Assembly (NCBI GenBank): GCA_902496265.1
Contig: CABVAD010000090.1
Span: forward strand, 1-5,159
From: an uncultured Oscillospiraceae bacterium
Lineage (GTDB): Bacteria > Bacillota > Clostridia > Oscillospirales > Acutalibacteraceae
Length of the DNA: 5,159 nucleotides
Reading direction: 5' to 3'
Below are positions 1-5,159 of the stretch, piece by piece (position 1 is the stretch's first letter; the number at the start of each line of letters is the position of its first letter). Under the pieces are notes generated by a model. That model saw only the letters and a list, made by a program, of their open reading frames with translations, did no database searches and was not told the DNA's origin. The translations under genes and the position numbers were made by a program.

Positions 1-105
1 GTAAACGCTACGGTCAGAAGAACGCTGGGAGCGGATATTGACGCTTCCTGCGGTCAGTTAAGAAAACGCGCAAAGGAGGGGGAAAACAGTGAAAATATTC
101 AGTAA
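1..105 (+). CDS. rlmN: RlmN C-terminal end (partial, start lies outside the window)
   Basis: Frame 1 is open from the first base to a TAA at 103-105 and gives 34 residues. It contains the segment VRRTLGADIDASCGQLR, which matches the conserved C-terminus of RlmN, the radical-SAM enzyme that methylates C2 of A2503 in 23S rRNA and A37 in some tRNAs. The cysteine in DASCGQL (residue 17 of the fragment) corresponds to the methyl-carrying cysteine of the family (C355 in E. coli RlmN), so the catalytic end is intact. The radical-SAM cluster motif lies upstream, outside the window. The last 17 bases overlap the phosphatase gene in another frame, and that gene's ribosome binding site lies inside this coding sequence, which points to co-transcription. 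rlmN directly upstream of the PP2C/PASTA-kinase pair is a common Firmicutes order and supports the call. Confidence 0.93.
   Translation, partial: VNATVRRTLGADIDASCGQLRKRAKEGENSENIQ
72..79 (+). promoter_or_regulatory. Ribosome binding site that fixes the GTG start of the phosphatase gene
   Basis: AAAGGAGG is a near-perfect anti-16S match, nine bases before the GTG at 89. It lies entirely within the 3' end of rlmN. It is the main reason for accepting a GTG start that overlaps the upstream gene by 17 bases; the next in-frame ATG would remove conserved PP2C motif 1. Confidence 0.85.
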
Positions 106-814
106 AACCGATAAAGGACGCATAAGAACCGATAATCAGGACTCATATTTTGCGGGACACATCTCCGAAAACACGGCTTTTGCGGTTGTATGCGACGGAA
201 TGGGCGGTGCAAACGCGGGAAATGTTGCGAGCGAAAATGCTGTCAGGCACATTTCGGAGTATATTATCAGGTCTTACAGGGACGGTATGGATATAACAGA
301 GCTTGAAAAAACCGTCCGAAACGCGGTGACGAGCGCGAATATCGAGCTTTTTGATATGTCGGCGAGCGAACAGGCGCTTTCGGGAATGGGGACTACCGCG
401 GTTATCGCACTTATAAGGGATAGCGAAGCGGTGATAGCGAATGTGGGCGACAGCAGAATTTACCTTATAAACGGGGAAATAAAACAGCTGACCCGCGACC
501 ATTCGGTTGTGCAGTCGCTTATCGAGAGCGGAAAAATTACGCCCGAGGACGCTAAGTACCACCCCCGAAAGAACGTTATTACAAGGGCGATAGGCGCAGA
601 AGGGACCGTTACGGCGGACAGTGCCGTTATCAAGCTTAACAGCGGAGATACTTTGCTGTTATGTACCGACGGGCTCAGCAATTACCTTGAAGATAGCGAT
701 ATTTTAAGCATTTTTAAAAACACGGATATTTCCGCCGTGCCCGAGGCTCTTGTGGAAAAAGCCAATCATAACGGCGGCGGCGATAATATAACAGTTGTCA
801 CACTTACCGAGTAG
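89..814 (+). CDS. stp: PP2C-family Ser/Thr protein phosphatase (Stp/PrpC type)
   Basis: This 241-residue cytoplasmic phosphatase removes phosphate from Ser/Thr on proteins modified by the partner PASTA kinase encoded next, including the kinase itself; that role is known for the family. The sequence shows the bacterial PP2C (PPM) motif order: TDKGRIRTDNQDS at 7-19 with metal-ligand Asp18, VCDGMGG at 34-40 with Asp36, SGMGTTAV in the middle, ANVGDSRIYLI, LTRDHSVVQ, HPRKNVITRAIG, LLLCTDGLSN with Asp194, and GGGDNITVV near the end with Asp232. These are the expected Mn/Mg ligands, so the enzyme should be active. The length is typical (B. subtilis PrpC is about 250). There is no signal peptide or membrane segment. 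The GTG start is set by a strong ribosome binding site and places motif 1 at the usual distance from the N-terminus. The kinase gene follows after 14 bases. Confidence 0.96.
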   Translation: MKIFSKTDKGRIRTDNQDSYFAGHISENTAFAVVCDGMGGANAGNVASENAVRHISEYIIRSYRDGMDITELEKTVRNAVTSANIELFDMSASEQALSGMGTTAVIALIRDSEAVIANVGDSRIYLINGEIKQLTRDHSVVQSLIESGKITPEDAKYHPRKNVITRAIGAEGTVTADSAVIKLNSGDTLLLCTDGLSNYLEDSDILSIFKNTDISAVPEALVEKANHNGGGDNITVVTLTE

Positions 815-828
815 AAAGGAAAAGACTT

Positions 829-2847
829 ATGGATAAATTTGTAGGAAAACGACTTGACGGCAGATACGAGATTAAGGAGATTATCGGCGTCGGCGGTATG
901 GCGGTTGTCTATAAGGCATATGACAATCAGGAAAACCGCACGGTTGCGGTAAAAATTCTCAAGGAGGAGTTTATCTCCAACGAGGAATTTGTACGCCGCT
1001 TTAAGAACGAGTCCAAGGCTATCGCAATGCTCTCCCACCCGAATATTGTTAAGGTGTACGACGTTAGCTTCGGTGACCTTATTCAGTATATCGTAATGGA
1101 GTACATCGACGGAATCACCCTTAAGGAGTATATTGAGCGTGAGGGCAGTCTTCGCTGGAAGGACGCAGTGCATTTCACAATTCAGATTTTAAAGGGTCTT
1201 CAGCACGCGCACGACAAGGGCATTGTTCACAGGGATGTTAAGCCGCAGAACATTATGGTGCTTCCCGACGGTACGATAAAGGTTACCGACTTCGGTATCG
1301 CGCGCTTCTCAAGGAGCGAGCAGCGCACCATAACCGACAAGGCGATAGGCTCTGTCCATTATATCAGCCCCGAGCAGGCACGGGGCGAGCGCACCGACGA
1401 AAAAGCCGACATTTACTCTGTAGGCGTTATGCTTTACGAAATGCTTACGGGTCAGCTTCCGTTCCAGGCGGAAAGCGCTGTTTCGGTCGCTATAATGCAG
1501 CTTCAGCGCGACCCGCAGCTCCCGACCGAGATAAACGGCTCTATTCCTTTGGGTCTTGAGCAGATAACTATGCACGCAATGCAGAAGAACCCCGAGCGCC
1601 GTTATCAGTCGGCGGCGGAAATGCTCTGCGACCTCGGTCAGTTCAGAAAGGATCCGTCGATTACCTTCGACTATTCCTATTTTGTGGACGATTCTCCCAC
1701 AAAGTTTGTTCCCTCTAATTTCGATTACGACAGCGTTAAGATTGACGACCGCGAGGCGGAAAAAGAGGTCAAGGAAAAGAACAATATGATTCCTATTCTT
1801 GCGGGAATAGCGGTTACCCTTGTTATTGCAATAGTAATACTCGCCGCGATTTTTGTTCCGAAGCTTCTGTCGGGCACGGGCGCGGAGCTTACCTGTCCGA
1901 ATTTCGTGGGTAAAACCGTTGAGGAAATTACGGCCAATAAGGAATATACCGATAACTTTAAATTTGAGCAGGAATGGCAGTCCAATGCGGATTACGCCTA
2001 CGGTTATGTTTACGAGCAGTCAAAGGCGGAGGGGCAGAAGCTTAAAAAGGGCGCGTCTATTACACTTTATGTAAGTAAGGGTCAGTCCACCAAAAAGGTT
2101 CCCGACGTTTACGGTAAAACAGAATCCGCCGCGGTTTCGGAGCTTAAAGCCGCCGGTTTTGAGCCTGTTGTTACCGAAATGCCCAGCGAGGACGTTGAAA
2201 AGGGACTTGTTATTAAAACCGACCCGCAGCGCACCGAGGTGGTCGAGGAAAACGCCAAGATTACGGTCTATGTAAGCAGCGGAAAATCGGTTGAAAACAT
2301 TTCAGTTCCTTCTGTTGTCGGAATGAAGCAGGCGGACGCCGAAAAGGAGCTAAAGGATAAAAAGCTTGTTCCCGAGGTTAAGGAAATAACAATTACCTCG
2401 GAGGATAAGTATTATCCTGTCGGCTATGTCGTAAAGCAGGAGCCGGACACAGGCTCTTCAAAGATACCCGAGGGCTCGACCGTTACCATATATGTCAGCA
2501 ACGGAGTAACGCTTGACGTTACGGTTGATTTGCTCGGCGAGGAAATTTGCCCCGTAAGCACATATTATGTCTCGCTCTGGGATTCAAACGGTATGGTGGC
2601 GGAAAGTAATAAAATTGATTCGAGCAGAACAGAATATACCTTTAAGTCAATATCTTCTAAATCCGAAACCGTTAAATATACGGTTAAGATTACTACCGAT
2701 AAGGACAAATATTTTGCATATTCGGAATTTACTATGAATTTCAAGACAGGCAGACCCACAGGCCAAAAGGCAATTTACGATTATCTTGAAATGGAAACCG
2801 ACGAGCCCGATAGCAGTACGGGTAGCTCAACGGGCACTTTGGACTGA
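829..2847 (+). CDS. prkC: Transmembrane PASTA-domain Ser/Thr protein kinase (PrkC/StkP/PknB family)
   Basis: This 672-residue membrane kinase senses muropeptides or lipid II through external PASTA repeats and phosphorylates cell-division, wall-synthesis and germination targets (family knowledge). Visible in order: a Hanks-type kinase domain at about 13-275, with glycine loop GVGGMAVVYK (20-29), VAVK Lys42, Glu61, HRDVKPQN with catalytic Asp136, DFG Asp154, activation-loop Thr167 and Thr169, and GSVHYISPEQARG (174-186). An acidic juxtamembrane linker follows (about 280-319), then one membrane helix at about 322-343. Three PASTA repeats follow at about 353-418, 422-485 and 490-559, each ending in a YVS(K/S/N)G-like strand. 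The last 110 residues are a beta-rich extension with an acidic Ser/Thr-rich tail. All catalytic residues are present. The ATG at 829 has AAAGGA (815-820) eight bases upstream. The stop is two bases before rsgA. Pairing with the phosphatase is the conserved arrangement. Confidence 0.97.
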   Translation: MDKFVGKRLDGRYEIKEIIGVGGMAVVYKAYDNQENRTVAVKILKEEFISNEEFVRRFKNESKAIAMLSHPNIVKVYDVSFGDLIQYIVMEYIDGITLKEYIEREGSLRWKDAVHFTIQILKGLQHAHDKGIVHRDVKPQNIMVLPDGTIKVTDFGIARFSRSEQRTITDKAIGSVHYISPEQARGERTDEKADIYSVGVMLYEMLTGQLPFQAESAVSVAIMQLQRDPQLPTEINGSIPLGLEQITMHAMQKNPERRYQSAAEMLCDLGQFRKDPSITFDYSYFVDDSPTKFVPSNFDYDSVKIDDREAEKEVKEKNNMIPILAGIAVTLVIAIVILAAIFVPKLLSGTGAELTCPNFVGKTVEEITANKEYTDNFKFEQEWQSNADYAYGYVYEQSKAEGQKLKKGASITLYVSKGQSTKKVPDVYGKTESAAVSELKAAGFEPVVTEMPSEDVEKGLVIKTDPQRTEVVEENAKITVYVSSGKSVENISVPSVVGMKQADAEKELKDKKLVPEVKEITITSEDKYYPVGYVVKQEPDTGSSKIPEGSTVTIYVSNGVTLDVTVDLLGEEICPVSTYYVSLWDSNGMVAESNKIDSSRTEYTFKSISSKSETVKYTVKITTDKDKYFAYSEFTMNFKTGRPTGQKAIYDYLEMETDEPDSSTGSSTGTLD

Positions 2848-2849
2848 TA

Positions 2850-3737
2850 ATGAACGGAATAATTATAAAGGCGATTTCGGGCTTTTACTATGTTTCCGAC
2901 GGTGAAAAAACCTATGAATGTAAGGCAAGGGGAAGCTTCCGCGAAAGCGGAGTTTCCCCTTTGGTCGGAGATAAAGCGGAGTTCCGAAAAACCGAGGAGG
3001 ACAAGGGCGTGGTCACCGCGGTTTTGCCGCGTAAGAATCTGCTTTCAAGACCTCCTGTTGCGAATATTGACAAGCTTTTTATCGTCTCCTCCTATGAGAA
3101 GCCCGCGCCGAACGCCTATATTATCGACAAGCTTACCGCAGTCGCCGAATTTAAGAAAATTGAGCCCATAATTGTATTTAATAAATGCGATATAGGCGGC
3201 TTTGAAGACTGGGAACGGCTTTACAAAACAGCGGGCTTTAAGGCTTTTACGGTGTCCGCCGAAAGCGGTGAGGGGATAGAAGCCCTCAAAAACGAGCTTA
3301 AAAACTCTGTCAGCGCCTTTACGGGCAATTCGGGAGTGGGCAAATCAAGTATTCTCAATGCTCTTTTAGGCGATTTAGGGCTTAAAACCGGCACTGTCAG
3401 CGACAAGCTGGGCAGAGGCAGGCACACCACCCGCCATACAGAGCTGTTTGCCTTGCAGGGCGGAGGCTATGTCGCCGATACCCCCGGCTTTTCCTCCCTT
3501 GAATATGAATGTGCGGATTATGAGCTTAAGGAAAGCCTTATATATTGCTTCCGCGACTTAAAGCAGTACGCGGACGGTTGCCGCTTTACTAACTGCACCC
3601 ATACGGTTGAAAAGGGCTGTAATGTAATAGAGGCGGTAAAAAACGGCGAAATTGCGGAAAGCCGCCATAAATCGTATGTTGCGTTATTCGGAGAATTAAA
3701 GGATTTAAAGCCCTGGAACGCCCAAAAACACAGATAA
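2850..3737 (+). CDS. rsgA: Ribosome small-subunit-dependent GTPase RsgA (YloQ/CpgA/YjeQ)
   Basis: This 295-residue circularly permuted GTPase checks late maturation of the 30S subunit and is released on GTP hydrolysis stimulated by the subunit (family knowledge). The N-terminal ~60 residues fit the OB-fold. The G motifs come in the permuted order expected for RsgA: G4 NKCD (111-114), a G5-like VSAESG, G1 GNSGVGKSS (159-167), G2 threonines at 193-194 in GRHTTRH, and G3 DTPG (210-213). The C-terminal zinc site is intact: Cys244, Cys249, His251 and Cys257. Length is normal for the family. The ATG lies two bases after the kinase stop (TGATAATG), and I see no good ribosome binding site before it, so translation probably depends on ribosomes finishing the kinase gene. 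In B. subtilis this gene also follows prkC, and CpgA is reported as a substrate of that kinase. Confidence 0.97.
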   Translation: MNGIIIKAISGFYYVSDGEKTYECKARGSFRESGVSPLVGDKAEFRKTEEDKGVVTAVLPRKNLLSRPPVANIDKLFIVSSYEKPAPNAYIIDKLTAVAEFKKIEPIIVFNKCDIGGFEDWERLYKTAGFKAFTVSAESGEGIEALKNELKNSVSAFTGNSGVGKSSILNALLGDLGLKTGTVSDKLGRGRHTTRHTELFALQGGGYVADTPGFSSLEYECADYELKESLIYCFRDLKQYADGCRFTNCTHTVEKGCNVIEAVKNGEIAESRHKSYVALFGELKDLKPWNAQKHR

Positions 3738-3739
3738 CT

Positions 3740-3768
3740 GTAACATTTTTTCGTTTTCTCAATATACT
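3740..3768 (+). promoter_or_regulatory. Candidate promoter for the small-protein/spoVM pair, readable as sigma-A or sigma-E
   Basis: Read as sigma-A: GTAACA (3740-3745, 4 of 6 to TTGACA), a 17-base spacer, and TATACT (3763-3768, 5 of 6 to TATAAT). Read as sigma-E: TAACATT (3741-3747, 6 of 7 to the remembered consensus KMATATT), a 13-base spacer, and AATATACT (3761-3768, 6 of 8 to CATACAMT). Sigma-E would fit spoVM, which is a mother-cell gene in B. subtilis. The start point would fall near 3775, leaving a very short leader just before the ribosome binding site at 3777. The site lies within 31 bases of the rsgA stop. No experiment is implied; this is a pattern match by eye. Confidence 0.4.
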
Positions 3769-3776
3769 GATACTGT

Positions 3777-3784
3777 AAGGAGGG
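3777..3784 (+). promoter_or_regulatory. Strong ribosome binding site of the 49-residue gene
   Basis: AAGGAGGG lies six bases before the ATG at 3791. Such a strong match at ideal spacing in front of a short reading frame is a main reason to treat that frame as a real gene. Confidence 0.8.
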
Positions 3785-3790
3785 AACGAA

Positions 3791-3940
3791 ATGCGCAAAC
3801 GCTTCAATTTCAATAAGGGAGCTATCGGGCTTACTTTTGCCTTGGGGCTGCTTATAAGCTGCTTTTGCCCTCCTAAATTTTTGGTGGCGATACTCGCGGT
3901 CTGGGTAATAATACTCGGAATTTCCTGTTGGCGCTGCTGA
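3791..3940 (+). CDS. 49-residue cysteine-rich hydrophobic membrane protein, function unknown
   Basis: I do not recognise a named family. The frame runs from ATG to TGA and encodes a basic start (MRKRFNFNK, residues 1-9), a hydrophobic stretch at about 11-26 ending in CFC (24-26), a PPK turn (27-29), and a second hydrophobic stretch at about 30-46 ending in the C-terminal CWRC (46-49). The likely form is a helical hairpin with the N-terminus in the cytoplasm by the positive-inside rule; a single bent helix is possible. Four of 49 residues are cysteine, in a CxC and a CxxC pair, which could bind metal, form disulfides or be acylated; this is speculation. Support for it being real: a strong ribosome binding site at good spacing, a candidate promoter upstream, and the spoVM gene 25 bases downstream. 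Co-transcription with spoVM suggests, without proving, a role in sporulation at the forespore membrane. Confidence 0.75.
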   Translation: MRKRFNFNKGAIGLTFALGLLISCFCPPKFLVAILAVWVIILGISCWRC

Positions 3941-3953
3941 CAATACAATTATC

Positions 3954-3958
3954 GGAGG
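3954..3958 (+). promoter_or_regulatory. Ribosome binding site of spoVM
   Basis: GGAGG lies seven bases before the ATG at 3966, in the 25-base gap after the 49-residue gene. I see no separate promoter in this gap, so spoVM is probably read from the transcript of the upstream small gene. Confidence 0.8.
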
Positions 3959-3965
3959 TTTTCTT

Positions 3966-4049
3966 ATGAAGGTAGTTTTAGTCAAAAGTCCGAGGTTTTT
4001 AAGCGGTATTTTAAGAATGATTTTCGGAATTAAAAAGCAGAACATATAA
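3966..4049 (+). CDS. spoVM: Stage V sporulation protein SpoVM (27 residues)
   Basis: SpoVM is an amphipathic helix that settles on the positively curved outer forespore membrane and anchors the ATPase SpoIVA, which builds the coat basement layer; in B. subtilis it also affects the protease FtsH and is needed for cortex formation. The 27-residue product aligns without gaps to the 26-residue B. subtilis protein as I remember it. Shared positions include Met1, Lys2, Lys7, Pro9, Phe11, Leu12, Gly14, Ile15, Arg17 and Gly21, with Arg for Lys at 10 and Leu for Val at 16. Pro9 is the residue known to be needed for correct localisation. The tail is basic (KK at 23-24), as expected for a peripheral membrane helix. 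Position supports the call: in B. subtilis spoVM lies a few genes downstream of prkC and the rsgA orthologue. Here it follows a small membrane-protein gene and ends ten bases before a hairpin. Automatic gene finders often miss a gene this short. Confidence 0.9.
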   Translation: MKVVLVKSPRFLSGILRMIFGIKKQNI

Positions 4050-4058
4050 AAATTAAGA

Positions 4059-4097
4059 CACAGCGCCGTCCCTGCGTTTGATGAGGACGGCGCTGTG
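4059..4097. terminator. Intrinsic terminator hairpin between convergent genes, probably bidirectional
   Basis: CACAGCGCCGTCC (4059-4071) and GGACGGCGCTGTG (4085-4097) form a perfect 13-bp GC-rich stem with a 13-base loop. On the minus strand the stem is followed by TCTTAATTTTTA (4058-4047), a usable T-tract for ending the pseudouridine synthase transcript. On the plus strand it is followed by CCGTATTTAATATT, a poorer tract, so ending of the spoVM transcript is plausible but weaker. It lies 9 bases after the spoVM stop and 13 bases beyond the stop of the minus-strand gene. Confidence 0.88.
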
Positions 4098-4110
4098 CCG
4101 TATTTAATAT

Positions 4111-5091
4111 TCATTTTTCCAAAAGTCTGCGGTAGCCGTCTGAGAAAAGCTTATCCGCAAACCAAACCTCGTTTACGGTAAAGCGTTTTCCGTTTAAATA
4201 GTTTAATATTCCCGCGTCGGTTTTAAAGTCAAATTTCAAGCTGTAGGAATAAAGCGCCTGTTTGTCAAAGCCCAGCTTTTTATCGGCGGCAAGTCTGCCG
4301 TATTTTCCGTCGCCTAAAAGCGGGTGGCCGACAGACGCCATATGCGCCCTTATCTGGTGGGTGCGCCCCGTAAGCAGCTCAACCTCGATAAGCGAAAGCC
4401 CGTTTTTGCTCTCAAGCAGTGTGTATTTTGTTTTTACGGTGCGGGAATCCTCGGTTTTACGGCTTTTTAGGAAGACCTTGTTTTTATCCTCGTTTTTTAG
4501 GAGAAAGCCCTCTAAAAGAGCGGTTTTCTTTTCGGGGATACCGTGAATTACCGCAAGATACTTTTTCTCTATTTCACGGTATTTAATCTTGTCGCAAAGG
4601 ATTTTAAGCGCCTCGGCGTTTTTAGCGGCGATTACTATTCCGCCCGTGTTGCGGTCAATGCGGTTTGCAAGGGCGGGGCGGAAGCTGTTTTCCTCTTCGG
4701 GGTTGTACTCGCCTTTATCGTACAGATAATGCTGTATTCTTGCGATAAGAGTGTCGTTGTATTCGTTTTTATCGGGGTGAACAAGAAGTCCCTGCTTTTT
4801 ATCAGCTAACAGAATGTTTTCGTCCTCGTATACAATATTAAGCTTCGGCGGAGCGGATAAAAAGTCGTATTTCGGTTGCTTTGAGACAAAAAACTCATCG
4901 TTAATATAAGCCTCTACCGTATCCCCGACGTTGAGCCGCGTGCTTATTTCCGCACGCTTGCCGTTGACCTTTATCCTTTTGGTTCTTATGTATTTGAACA
5001 TAAGAGCAGAAGGGAGCATAGGGCAGTTTTGAGTTATAAATTTATCAAGACGCTTTGACGCGTCGTTTTTTGTCACGGTAAAGCTTTTCAT
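4111..5091 (-). CDS. RluA-family 23S rRNA pseudouridine synthase with S4 domain
   Basis: This 326-residue cytoplasmic enzyme converts uridine to pseudouridine in RNA, most likely 23S rRNA as in RluC/RluD; the target position cannot be read from the sequence. An N-terminal S4 RNA-binding domain lies at about 12-65 (SKRLDKFI, then IKVNGKRAEISTRLNVGD). The catalytic domain starts near 84, with IVYEDENILLADKKQGLLVH (87-105), the catalytic-loop motif NRIDRNTGG with Asp146, KKYLAVIHG (176-184), and LLTGRTHQIRAH (239-250) followed by HPLLGDGKYG (256-265). The usual HRLDRDTSG is NRIDRNTGG here; the Arg-x-Asp-Arg core is kept, so activity is expected. Length is normal for S4-containing members. The ATG at 5091 is preceded on its strand by AAGGAG (5103-5098) six bases away. 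The gene converges on spoVM across a shared hairpin and is probably transcribed alone or from a promoter beyond the window edge. Confidence 0.94.
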   Translation of the reverse strand: MKSFTVTKNDASKRLDKFITQNCPMLPSALMFKYIRTKRIKVNGKRAEISTRLNVGDTVEAYINDEFFVSKQPKYDFLSAPPKLNIVYEDENILLADKKQGLLVHPDKNEYNDTLIARIQHYLYDKGEYNPEEENSFRPALANRIDRNTGGIVIAAKNAEALKILCDKIKYREIEKKYLAVIHGIPEKKTALLEGFLLKNEDKNKVFLKSRKTEDSRTVKTKYTLLESKNGLSLIEVELLTGRTHQIRAHMASVGHPLLGDGKYGRLAADKKLGFDKQALYSYSLKFDFKTDAGILNYLNGKRFTVNEVWFADKLFSDGYRRLLEK

Positions 5092-5097
5092 TGCTTG

Positions 5098-5103
5098 CTC
5101 CTT
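5098..5103 (-). promoter_or_regulatory. Ribosome binding site of the pseudouridine synthase gene
   Basis: On the minus strand AAGGAG lies six bases before the ATG at 5091-5089. This spacing supports the chosen start, which also leaves a complete S4 domain with a short lead-in. Confidence 0.8.
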
Positions 5104-5137
5104 ATAAAAAGAATTTTGCGTCGAAAAAGGTTATAAA

Positions 5138-5159
5138 ATGTCTAAAAATCTTGAAACTT
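5138..5159 (+). CDS. Possible first codons of a divergent gene (runs off the window)
   Basis: An ATG at 5138 opens a frame, MSKNLET, that continues to the window edge. AAAAAGG (5124-5130) lies seven bases upstream and could serve as a weak ribosome binding site. Seven codons are too few to identify a product, and the AT-rich surroundings make chance starts likely. If real, it diverges from the pseudouridine synthase gene, and the 46 bases between their starts would hold both leaders. Confidence 0.22.

Noticed and set aside
143..1173. Minus-strand open frames (143-562, 460-681, 766-1173) opposite the phosphatase and kinase
   Set aside because: Their products match nothing I recognise and they lie opposite strongly conserved catalytic motifs. 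They are explained by codon bias in the real genes.
3730..3750. Possible terminator after rsgA (ACAG-ATAA-CTGT then a run of T)
   Set aside because: The stem is only four base pairs and overlaps the rsgA stop codon. That is too weak for a credible intrinsic terminator, though the T-run is real.
3769..3776. GATACTGT as an alternative sporulation -10 box
   Set aside because: Transcription would start inside the ribosome binding site of the 49-residue gene, and no matching -35 box lies at the right distance.
3518..4114. A 198-residue open frame on the minus strand across the rsgA end and both small genes
   Set aside because: It begins beyond the terminator hairpin and would be antisense to rsgA, the 49-residue gene and spoVM. 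It has no recognisable motif and no good ribosome binding site, and the plus-strand genes there are better supported.
4262..4809. Two plus-strand open frames of 94 and 88 residues opposite the pseudouridine synthase gene
   Set aside because: They are antisense to conserved catalytic segments, have no family signature and look like low-complexity shadow translations.
5092..5159. Promoter for the pseudouridine synthase gene
   Set aside because: On the minus strand TAGACA (5 of 6 to TTGACA) and several TATAA-like blocks are present, but none pairs at 16-18 bases. The region is simply AT-rich, so I do not call one.
5104..5159. A minus-strand frame open to the window edge that could be the end of an upstream gene
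   Set aside because: Its translation is dominated by phenylalanine and lysine, as expected from AT-rich non-coding DNA, and nothing is recognisable in it.

Overview
The window looks like the chromosome of a spore-forming member of the Clostridia, probably Oscillospiraceae/Ruminococcaceae-like. The evidence is the classic Firmicutes order rlmN - PP2C phosphatase - PASTA kinase - rsgA, strong AGGAGG-type ribosome binding sites, moderate GC, and a recognisable spoVM microgene. The taxon is an inference from gene order and protein style; no marker gene settles it.

Layout, left to right. Bases 1-105 hold the last 34 codons of rlmN (23S rRNA/tRNA adenine-C2 methyltransferase). It overlaps by 17 bases the GTG start of a PP2C-type Ser/Thr phosphatase (89-814, Stp/PrpC). 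A transmembrane PASTA kinase of the PrkC/StkP/PknB type follows (829-2847), then the ribosome-assembly GTPase rsgA (2850-3737). All four lie on the plus strand with overlaps or gaps of at most 14 bases, so they form one translationally linked operon. The phosphatase and kinase are the reversible Ser/Thr phosphorylation pair that senses cell-wall state; rlmN and rsgA act on the ribosome.

Bases 3738-4110 contain two microgenes. The first (3791-3940) encodes a 49-residue, cysteine-rich, very hydrophobic protein of unknown function. The second (3966-4049) encodes 27 residues that align without gaps over the first 21 positions with Bacillus subtilis SpoVM, the curvature-sensing amphipathic helix that anchors the spore-coat basement layer. 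A candidate promoter (3740-3768) precedes the pair and can be read as either a sigma-A or a sigma-E element. In B. subtilis rpe and thiN lie between rsgA and spoVM, and rpmB lies next to spoVM; none of these is present here.

A 13-bp perfect hairpin (4059-4097) separates spoVM from a convergent minus-strand gene (4111-5091) for an RluA-family pseudouridine synthase with an N-terminal S4 domain. The last 68 bases are AT-rich and hold that gene's ribosome binding site and perhaps the first codons of a divergent plus-strand gene. I see no mobile element, CRISPR array, tRNA or rRNA. The most interesting part is the small-protein pair at 3791-4049; the rest is a conserved housekeeping and signalling cluster.
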